33,718 nucleotides of DNA from Guptibacillus hwajinpoensis (GTDB lineage Bacteria; Bacillota; Bacilli; Bacillales; Bacillaceae_J). The stretch spans positions 1 through 33,718 of the forward strand of contig JAENZK010000005.1 in assembly GCA_016841285.1 (NCBI GenBank), read 5' to 3'. Shown here one piece after another: positions 26,921-33,718 of this stretch; the stretch's first letter is position 1, and each line of letters starts with the position of its first letter. Under the pieces are notes generated by a model. That model had not been told where the DNA came from and did not search any database. It saw nothing but the letters and a program-made list of their open reading frames with translations. Position numbers and translations under genes: made by a program.

Positions 26921-28120
26921 TTAATTATTAATCATTGACATACCATCGTACATTGGTAGAAGAATTCCAATGATGATACTGCCTACCATTAAACCAATGA
27001 CGATAAGAAGGAAGGGTTCAATCAACGAAGTCATTTGATTGACCTTCAATTCCAATTCGCTTTTCGTATAGTTTGCTAGATCATCTAATAACTGATCTAA
27101 ATCACCGGTTTCTTCCCCAACCTTAACCATTGAAACAAGGATGCTTGGGAATATGGTTCGTTTTTCTAATGCACTGCCAAATTCGACTCCGGAACGGATT
27201 TCCTCAGAAATATCACTAATTTCATTACTAAAGTATTTATTGCTAATGATTTTGGCTGTAATGTCCAAAGACCGATCAATTGAAATTCCACTTTTGAATA
27301 AATCATGTACACATTGACTGAAACGATAAACCATTACATCTGTAACAAGCTTACCTACAAATGGAATTTTAATTAATTGAAAATCAACCCACTTCCTCAC
27401 AGTTGGATTTGACATCAACTTCATTCCCATTAGAACTAATAAAACTAAAAGTATTAATAAAATAAGTCCATAATTCATTAATCCGTTGTGAATTAATAAT
27501 AGAATTTTTGTAATGATGGGAAGTTCTGCCTTTGAATTTTCAAACATTGTTAGGAATGTTGGTAAAGCGTATAAAATTAACCCAAGTGAAACAATATTTG
27601 CAAAAATGATTATAACAATGGGATAAGCAAATGCGGCCTTTACTTTACCAGTTACTTGATGGGTTGACTGAAAACTATCAGCAAGCAAGTCCAACACATG
27701 GTCAAGTTCTCCACTTTCTTCTGAAGCAAACAGCATATTAATAAATAAAGGTGGAAAAAAGCGTCCATGCTTCTGAAATGCTTTGGATAAATTTTCACCG
27801 TTTAAGAGGTCATTTGTGACCAACCCTGATATTTCTTTAAGTTTTTTATTTTTAACCTGTGCTTCTACTAGATTAATAGCTTGGATGATTGGAACTCCTG
27901 TCCGAATCATTGAGCTTAATTGCCTGCAAAAAAACGCCAATTCTTTATTAGGTATTTTTTTCTGAAAAAGGCGATGTTCTTGTTTTTCTTCGATATGGGT
28001 TACGGTATATCCACTATTTTCCAACCTACGAATCAAATCTTGTTCTGAATAAGCTTCAATATCGCCCCTTAAAAGTCTTCCATTGTTGTCCCTTGCGCTA
28101 AATTGATAAATTTGCCCCAT
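26921..28120 (-). CDS. pilC: Type IV pilus inner-membrane platform protein (PilC/GspF family)
   Basis: ELAFFCRQLSSMIRTGVPIIQAINL, KVKAAFAYPIVIIIFA and VKVGEETGDLDQLLDDLANYTKSELELKVNQMTSLIEPFLLI motifs. Confidence 0.92.
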   Translation of the reverse strand: MGQIYQFSARDNNGRLLRGDIEAYSEQDLIRRLENSGYTVTHIEEKQEHRLFQKKIPNKELAFFCRQLSSMIRTGVPIIQAINLVEAQVKNKKLKEISGLVTNDLLNGENLSKAFQKHGRFFPPLFINMLFASEESGELDHVLDLLADSFQSTHQVTGKVKAAFAYPIVIIIFANIVSLGLILYALPTFLTMFENSKAELPIITKILLLIHNGLMNYGLILLILLVLLVLMGMKLMSNPTVRKWVDFQLIKIPFVGKLVTDVMVYRFSQCVHDLFKSGISIDRSLDITAKIISNKYFSNEISDISEEIRSGVEFGSALEKRTIFPSILVSMVKVGEETGDLDQLLDDLANYTKSELELKVNQMTSLIEPFLLIVIGLMVGSIIIGILLPMYDGMSMINN

Positions 28121-28143
28121 AAAATCACGCCTTTATGTTCCAA

Positions 28144-29811
28144 TTAGAAATAAACCACTCTTATAACCTCTTCTATAGTTGTCAGGCCATTTCTTGCTTT
28201 TTCTATACCATCATCCGCTAATGGAACATACCAGTTTTTATTTGATAATACATTTTTTAATTCAAATTCGGATACGCGGTCATTAATTAAGGAACTAATC
28301 TCATCGTCAATTTTTATTACCTCTTGAATGCCCATTCTGCCTTTATAACCGCTATTTTGACACTTAAAGCAGCCTTTCCCTTTATAAAAGGTATGTCCTC
28401 CATTCAAGTTTTTACTGCCAATCCTCTCCAACACACCATTTCCTATCTTTACCTCTGTTTTGCAGTAGGGACAAATAGTTCTTACAAGTCTTTGTGAGAT
28501 AACCCCTTTTATTGATGCAGCTAAAAGATAAGGTTCTATCCCCATATTAAGGAAGCGGAACACACTGCCAATTGCCGTATTCGTATGCAGTGTACTAAGT
28601 ACCAAGTGCCCCGTTAATGCAGCTTGTACAGCAATTTTTGCCGTTTCTTCGTCACGAATTTCCCCAACCATTATGATATCGGGGTCTTGCCTAAGGATAG
28701 AACGTAGACCGGAAGCAAATGTCAACCCTGCCGGAGTGTTAATTTGAATTTGGTTGACCCTAGGTAACACGTATTCTATCGCATCTTCAATTGTTACAAT
28801 ATTGTTATCATTATTATTAATTTCATTAAGCGCTGCATATAAGGTTGTTGATTTCCCACTACCTGTAGGCCCTGTTATTAAAATAATGCCATGCGGCAAA
28901 TTAATTAATTGCCGGAAAAGATGTAAATTAGAGGGCTGAAATCCTAGTTCACTCAATTTATGAACATTATCTTTTTCTAATAAACGTAGAACAACTTTTT
29001 CACCAAACATGGTTGGAATCGTTGACATCCTTACATCCAACATTTTGCTAGCAACTCTAAGATGAAAGCTTCCATCCTGTGGCTTTCGTCTTTCAATAAT
29101 ACTTAGATTCGCCATTACTTTTAATCTGGATATCGTTGTTTCCTTCAATTGATCGGTAAGTGACATAATGTCGAGAAGGACACCATCAATTCTAAATCGG
29201 ATAACCATTTCCTTTTCATGGGTTTCAATATGAATATCACTGGCATTCATGGCAACGGCCTTATTAATTAGAGATTTTACAAATGTTATTGTTGGGGCAT
29301 CTGATGAGTCATCTTGTTGTAATTCTGAAGATAGATTCAGGTCCGATTTTTTAATTTCTTCAATTTTAGCTTTCTGATCCCGTGGCAAGTAAAACCGATT
29401 TATCGCCCAATCAATATCCTTTTTGGCAGCGATAACAATTTTAATTTCATAATTGGTTAACATAAACAAATCATCTATGACCGATAGTTTTAATGGATCC
29501 GAAATCGCTACAGTTAATGTATTATTTTCAAATTCTATAGGGATAATTTGATACCTTTTGGCCAAATCTTCATTGATCTCTTTTAGAGCATGTTCGGAAA
29601 TATGTTTTTGGCGTAAATCAACATAAGACAAATCTAATTGTTTTCCTAGAACTCGTAAAAACTGTTCCTCATTTATCAACCCTTCGTTAATAAAAATTTG
29701 ACCAAGAGGCTCCCCAGTTATCTTTTGTTTTTTCAAACAACGCTCTAAGTCAATTTCACTTATAGCCTTTTCATTAACAAGAATTTGCCCGATGCGCGTG
29801 TATTTCCCCAT
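28144..29811 (-). CDS. pilB: Type IV pilus assembly ATPase (PilB/GspE family)
   Basis: Walker A GPTGSGKSTTLYAAL, Asp box, LRQDPDIIMVGEIRDEETA, tetracysteine CPYC...CFKC. Confidence 0.93.
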   Translation of the reverse strand: MGKYTRIGQILVNEKAISEIDLERCLKKQKITGEPLGQIFINEGLINEEQFLRVLGKQLDLSYVDLRQKHISEHALKEINEDLAKRYQIIPIEFENNTLTVAISDPLKLSVIDDLFMLTNYEIKIVIAAKKDIDWAINRFYLPRDQKAKIEEIKKSDLNLSSELQQDDSSDAPTITFVKSLINKAVAMNASDIHIETHEKEMVIRFRIDGVLLDIMSLTDQLKETTISRLKVMANLSIIERRKPQDGSFHLRVASKMLDVRMSTIPTMFGEKVVLRLLEKDNVHKLSELGFQPSNLHLFRQLINLPHGIILITGPTGSGKSTTLYAALNEINNNDNNIVTIEDAIEYVLPRVNQIQINTPAGLTFASGLRSILRQDPDIIMVGEIRDEETAKIAVQAALTGHLVLSTLHTNTAIGSVFRFLNMGIEPYLLAASIKGVISQRLVRTICPYCKTEVKIGNGVLERIGSKNLNGGHTFYKGKGCFKCQNSGYKGRMGIQEVIKIDDEISSLINDRVSEFELKNVLSNKNWYVPLADDGIEKARNGLTTIEEVIRVVYF

Positions 29812-30122
29812 ATCATTTTCTCCTATACTCTCTACTTTTGAATCTATGTTTCCTATAATCAGGAAATTTTTTTAGTAAAATATAAGAAATAATTACCACC
29901 ACCTTTTCACCCAAATAATAACATAGGCCCAAGAATTTGAAAGAAGTTGGAAGAATAATTCCGAATTTTGTAAATTACACGTCACAAAATTATCACAATA
30001 TTTTCAAATTACTGTAACATTGATTTAAATGAGGGATAATTTTTTCACGGACATAAAAATGATTAATATATTAGCTGAAATGGGATTTTATTTTGCAATT
30101 AGTAAAAAAGGGGATTTTAATT

Positions 30123-30620
30123 ATGAAACATACAGTTAAACGAGGGGAAACACTTAGTTCAATTGCCCTTGATTATAGGACTCCTCTTCATGCGATAATC
30201 CAAGCAAATCCAACTATAAACCCAAATATGATTTACCCCGGACAACTTATCACAATCCCGGGTTTCCCTTCAGTTGAAACGCAACCTTACCGGATTCATA
30301 TCTCGATTTCAAATAGAAAGCTTTCATTATATAAGCATGGTAATTTAGTAAAGGTGTACCCAATTGCTGTTGGAAAAATGGTAACTGAAACTCCAGTTGG
30401 GGACTACATTATTATTAATAAAGCTCCTAACCCTGGGGGACCATTTGGAACGATGTGGATGAGTCTCTCGAAGCAGCATTACGGGATCCATGGTACGAAC
30501 AATCCAAGTTCTATTGGGAAGGCTGTGTCGCATGGTTGTATCAGGATGTACAACCATGATGTTGAGGAACTTTCGCGGATTGTACCGATTGGTACACCTG
30601 TTCATATAAGGCCGAGTTGA
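30123..30620 (+). CDS. LysM domain L,D-transpeptidase (YkuD family)
   Basis: [30 protein letters not shown] LysM; catalytic [26 protein letters not shown] 30123 has AAAGGGG upstream. Confidence 0.93.
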   Translation: MKHTVKRGETLSSIALDYRTPLHAIIQANPTINPNMIYPGQLITIPGFPSVETQPYRIHISISNRKLSLYKHGNLVKVYPIAVGKMVTETPVGDYIIINKAPNPGGPFGTMWMSLSKQHYGIHGTNNPSSIGKAVSHGCIRMYNHDVEELSRIVPIGTPVHIRPS

Positions 30621-30638
30621 TTGGAGAGCACTGCTTGC

Positions 30639-30782
30639 GTGCTTGGTTTTGGGTAGGGTCCGTGATTTGAGAACGCGAAACTTTCTTATACGTACCCATT
30701 TTCCTGTTTTGGCGCGGGGGTTCGGGTACGCTAGACACATTTTCGTTACCGGTTTCTGGTTTTGAACGGGATCCCGGTAACG
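30639..30782. repeat. Hairpin array C1: about 52-53-bp units with CGTACCC/GGGTACG and CGTTACC/GGTAACG stems
   Basis: CGTACCC 30691 pairs with GGGTACG ending 30730; CGTTACC 30744 pairs with GGTAACG ending 30782; related loop sequence (TTTCYTGTTTTG / TTTCTGGTTTTG). Confidence 0.75.
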
Positions 30783-30788
30783 CAAAAA

Positions 30789-31010
30789 CACTAATGACTC
30801 TAATTCCATTTAGTGACTGGCCGCCTAATTTTTCTGGCATATCGGGCTCTAAACTCTGCTTTAGCGACTGTACGCTCTCTTTTTCTTCCGCCTCGGTCAC
30901 TAAACCCGGCTTTAGTGACCGACCTCACTCCTTTTCCTCCTACTCAGGCTCTAAACTCTGCTTTAGTGACCGACCTCACTCTTTTTTGCCCATCTCGGGC
31001 TCTAAAAGCT
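30789..31010. repeat. Hairpin array C2: 51-bp-period units with CTAAA...TTTAGTGAC hairpins
   Basis: TAGYGAC at 30811, 30862, 30913, 30964 (51 bp apart); perfect GTCACTAAA-cccggc-TTTAGTGAC at 30896-30919. Confidence 0.9.
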
Positions 31011-31056
31011 CCCCTTGCGCACAAATCCCGACTCCCGCTCCCCAGGTTCAGAACAA

Positions 31057-31089
31057 GAAAAAAAGAGCTCCCCAGTCTATAGGGAGCCC
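31057..31089 (-). terminator. Rho-independent terminator of the MFS gene, overlapping its stop codon
   Basis: On the minus strand GGCTCCC-tatagact-GGGGAGC-TC-TTTTTTTC. Confidence 0.8.
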
Positions 31090-32249
31090 CTCACCTTTAC
31101 TTTTCCTTCATATATTCGATACAACACAAACGCAACAACCGAAATCAGTGCACCTGAAATATACGGCAAATCCATCATTGTTTCATATAGTAGTCCGGCT
31201 AATGGTGGACCCAGAATGCGCCCCAATGATTCAAAAGAGGAAAGCACTCCGGTTACACTTCCATGTCCACTTGTATTAATTTTGGTTAATAAGGAAGACA
31301 CACTTGGGCGAATCACGCCATTTCCTAGACCAAATATAGTTAAAAAGAGTGCTGCTGTAAAAAAATCTTTAATAAATAAAATCAAACCAAAGCCAATGAT
31401 GGAAACGACGATCCCGGCCTGAATGACCTTTCCTTCACCGAATTTTTTAATAAATCGGCCGACTAAACCACCTTGTACAGCTGCTCCTGCAAAACCCATT
31501 ATCATGAAAATATACCCTAGATTAACCGAATCAATCCCCGCACGTGCAGCTGCATAGTAAGCAAATGTTGCTTCTAGTCCCGCTAATGAAAACGAAATAA
31601 AAAAGGATAGAAAATAAAGAATTCCCATGGTCCCCTTAACGGTGCTCCAAGGTGTTGCTGCAGCATTTCTTTCTTTTGCAAGCTCCCTCTCTTCTTTTGA
31701 CAATGATTCCTTTAAAACAAATAAAACAAAAACAAATGTAATTAACGATACGATGCCCGCAATCCAAAATGGTGTATTTAAACTAACTTTGGAAAACAGC
31801 CCTCCAATAGCTGGGCCAAATATAAAACCAAGCCCTACTGCTGCGCCAATAATCCCCATTCCCTTGCCACGATCCTCAGGGGTAGTGATATCAGCAACGT
31901 ACGCCATCGATGTTGGCATATTAGCAGAGGACAAAATTCCACCGATTATTCTCGCCGCAAAAAGCATCCATAACTCGGTAGAAATGGCGAATAAGAAAAA
32001 GGAAAGAGCCAGCCCGACAATTCCAATTAACAAAACCGGTTTTCTCCCGATTCGGTCTGAAACCCGGCCCCACATCGGGGCAAATAATAACTGCATCAGA
32101 GAATAAACGGCCATTAACCAGCCTAACTCTGTTGGTGATGCTCCGATCTCTTCTGCAAAAAATGGAAGCACAGGGATGATGATCCCGAAGCCCACCATTA
32201 CTAAAAACATAATTATAAATAGAAGCAATAATGCCTTTTTGTTTCCCAA
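31077..32249 (-). CDS. MFS drug exporter (TetA/NorA-like, 12 TM)
   Basis: MVGFGIIIPVLPFFAEEIGASPTELGWLMAVYSLMQLLFAPMWGRVSDRIGRKPVLLIG (motif A) and GAAVGLGFIFGPAIGG (motif C). Confidence 0.9.
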   Translation of the reverse strand: MGNKKALLLLFIIMFLVMVGFGIIIPVLPFFAEEIGASPTELGWLMAVYSLMQLLFAPMWGRVSDRIGRKPVLLIGIVGLALSFFLFAISTELWMLFAARIIGGILSSANMPTSMAYVADITTPEDRGKGMGIIGAAVGLGFIFGPAIGGLFSKVSLNTPFWIAGIVSLITFVFVLFVLKESLSKEERELAKERNAAATPWSTVKGTMGILYFLSFFISFSLAGLEATFAYYAAARAGIDSVNLGYIFMIMGFAGAAVQGGLVGRFIKKFGEGKVIQAGIVVSIIGFGLILFIKDFFTAALFLTIFGLGNGVIRPSVSSLLTKINTSGHGSVTGVLSSFESLGRILGPPLAGLLYETMMDLPYISGALISVVAFVLYRIYEGKVKVRGSL

Positions 32250-32346
32250 ACTCGATCCTCCGTTTCACTTAAAGAAATTTCCATAACCACTATCATATAT
32301 TATTTACCAATTAATTTCTATTTTTTAGGCCATATTATGGTTGAAA

Positions 32347-32442
32347 ATGTGGGACACAGTTCCTGACCCCATGGCTCGCCGCGGCCAAAAAAATCGGGAC
32401 GAAGAACCCGACCCTCTGGCGCACACCGACCCTAAGGCTCAA
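32347..32442. repeat. Short GC-rich degenerate repeat (GGGAC / GACCCYNNGGCKC)
   Basis: GACCC at 32365, 32410, 32428, each followed by GGCKC; GGGAC at 32351 and 32396 (45 bp apart); hairpin TCGGG-N8-CCCGA at 32394-32411. Confidence 0.55.
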
Positions 32443-32469
32443 AAATATTATTTCAGTAAAACAAACCAC

Positions 32470-32523
32470 TTGAATTTCTTATATAAAACGAATATTATAA
32501 GACAGGTACGTCTAAAATGTTCG
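32470..32523 (+). promoter_or_regulatory. Candidate promoter overlapping a PurBox-like inverted repeat upstream of the purine permease
   Basis: TTGAAT-17-TATTAT; AAAACGAATATT (from 32485) and AATGTTCGTCT form an inverted repeat CGAAYATT...AATGTTCG (32489-32523). Confidence 0.55.
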
Positions 32524-32542
32524 TCTCTTGGAGGTTTTACTA

Positions 32543-33718
32543 TTGTTTAATTTAAAGGAAAATCATACAAATGTAAAAACGGAAATCCTGGCGGGGATTA
32601 CTACGTTCTTAACAATGGTATATGTTGTTGTTGTAAACCCAATTATTTTATCTGATGCTGGTGTTCCTTTTGAACAAGTTTTTGCAGCTACTATAATCGC
32701 TACAGTTATCGGTACGTTATGGATGGGACTAGCAGCCAACTATCCAATAGGGATCGCACCAGGGATGGGGTTAAACGCTTATTTTGCTTATTCGGTTGTT
32801 GGTGCACATACTGAAATTACATATCAAACTGCTTTTGCAGCTGTTTTTGTTGCAGGTATACTTTTTGTTATTTTATCATTAACACCTTTCCGCCAAAAAC
32901 TAATTGAAGCTATACCAGAAAATTTAAAGCACGGAATTACAGCCGGAATTGGTCTGTTCATCGCCTTTATCGGACTAAGAATGACAGGGATCATTACAGA
33001 TCACCCTTCAAATTTAGTTGCACTTGGCGATCTTCACTCTCCATCTGCAGTTTTGGCTCTCATAGGTTTAGCAATCACCTTAATCTTATTAGCGCTAAAT
33101 GTAAATGGAGCACTATTTATTGGAATGATTGCTACCGGTATCATTGCTTATTTATCCGGAAATCTTTCTTTTGATCAAGGCTTTGTATCCATGCCGTCTC
33201 TACCGGAAGGTTTGATTATCGTTAATCCTGTTAATGCCTTTCTAGATGTTATAAACTATGGTCTCTATGCAGTCGTTTTTTCATTCTTGCTTGTTACTAT
33301 TTTTGATACAACTGGAACAATGATTGGTGTTGCCGAGCAAGCTGGTTTAATGAAGGGAAATACACTACCAAGGGCTAGACAAGCTTTATTAGCGGATTCC
33401 ATCGCTACAACCGCAGGAGCTGTGTTTGGGACTAGTCCAACAAGCGCCTATATTGAGTCATCATCAGGGGTTGCAGCTGGTGGTCGGACTGGATTAACCT
33501 CAGTGACAGTTGCAATCCTCTTTATTATTGCAGCCTTTTTCGGTCCATTAGTTGGGGCCGTTTCTGGACTCTCAGCCATTACTGCTCCGGCACTTATTGT
33601 TGTTGGTAGCTTAATGATCGGCAGCGTTGCCAATATTAAATGGAATGAAATTGACGAAGCATTTCCGGCGTTTTTAATTATTTTAAGTATGCCGTTAACA
33701 TCAAGTATTGCGACAGGG
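32543..33718 (+). CDS. NCS2 family purine (guanine/hypoxanthine-type) permease, 3' truncated by window end
   Basis: TTG start after TTGGAGG; reads LFNLKENHTNVKTEILAGITTFLTMVYVVVVNPIILSDAG...IAPGMGLNAYFAY...DTTGTMIGVAEQAGL...GTSPTSAYIESSSGVAAGGRTGLTS, in frame to 33718. Confidence 0.93.
   Translation, partial: MFNLKENHTNVKTEILAGITTFLTMVYVVVVNPIILSDAGVPFEQVFAATIIATVIGTLWMGLAANYPIGIAPGMGLNAYFAYSVVGAHTEITYQTAFAAVFVAGILFVILSLTPFRQKLIEAIPENLKHGITAGIGLFIAFIGLRMTGIITDHPSNLVALGDLHSPSAVLALIGLAITLILLALNVNGALFIGMIATGIIAYLSGNLSFDQGFVSMPSLPEGLIIVNPVNAFLDVINYGLYAVVFSFLLVTIFDTTGTMIGVAEQAGLMKGNTLPRARQALLADSIATTAGAVFGTSPTSAYIESSSGVAAGGRTGLTSVTVAILFIIAAFFGPLVGAVSGLSAITAPALIVVGSLMIGSVANIKWNEIDEAFPAFLIILSMPLTSSIATG

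Noticed and set aside
29985-30015. Fnr/Crp site near TCACAAAATTATCACA upstream of the L,D-transpeptidase
   Set aside because: The TCACA words are direct repeats, not the inverted TGTGA-N6-TCACA arrangement.
30345-30900. Minus-strand ORFs 30345..30809 and 30541..30900
   Set aside because: Antisense to the L,D-transpeptidase and within the hairpin arrays; no RBS and low-complexity composition.
31015-31422. ORF 31015..31422 (+) and other long antisense ORFs inside the MFS, urease and RND genes (e.g. 31627..32106, 6753..7163, 8350..8646)
   Set aside because: Shadow ORFs on the opposite strand of well-supported genes.
31921-32268. ORF 31921..32268 (-, 115 aa) as an alternative gene
   Set aside because: Alternative frame of the MFS gene; the MFS frame has clear family motifs.
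32461-32542. Purine riboswitch upstream of the NCS2 permease
   Set aside because: Region is too short and lacks the conserved purine aptamer core; the inverted repeat fits a PurR-type operator better.
32341-32550. ORF 32341..32550 (+, 69 aa)
   Set aside because: Covers the GC-rich repeat and the permease promoter/RBS; no RBS, no recognisable domain.
1-33718. Transposases, prophage, integrases, tRNA or rRNA genes
   Set aside because: None recognised in any reading frame or by sequence motifs in this window.

Overview
Chromosomal window that looks like Bacillaceae (Neobacillus/Bacillus-like gene content, low GC). From left to right it carries: the 3' end of a PLP-dependent trans-sulfuration enzyme; a DUF1002-type secreted protein; a urea transporter convergent with a complete urease operon (ureABCEFGD plus nickel permease ureH, minus strand); an RND efflux pair with a divergent TetR regulator; methionine aminopeptidase; a rhodanese lipoprotein; a TPP-riboswitch-controlled thiT; a GH31 alpha-glucosidase; a NapH-like polyferredoxin behind a well-placed Fnr-like site; a GAF-PP2C phosphatase interrupted by one in-frame TGA; an 8-gene type IV pilus operon (pilB, pilC, three prepilins, PilX-like, a PilM-PilN fusion, pilO); a LysM/L,D-transpeptidase; an MFS exporter; and the start of an NCS2 purine permease behind a PurBox-like inverted repeat. 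The most unusual signal is non-coding. Two intergenic loci (about 16.33-17.04 kb and 30.69-31.01 kb) carry several tandem arrays of short hairpins with unrelated stem sequences but nearly the same period (51-53 bp; exactly 52 bp over 9 units in one array) and the same layout (23-25 nt hairpins of the form GTC...GAC in three of them). The stem arms change together between arrays, which suggests a structure-conserved hairpin-array element. No tools were run; all coordinates and pairings were read by eye.
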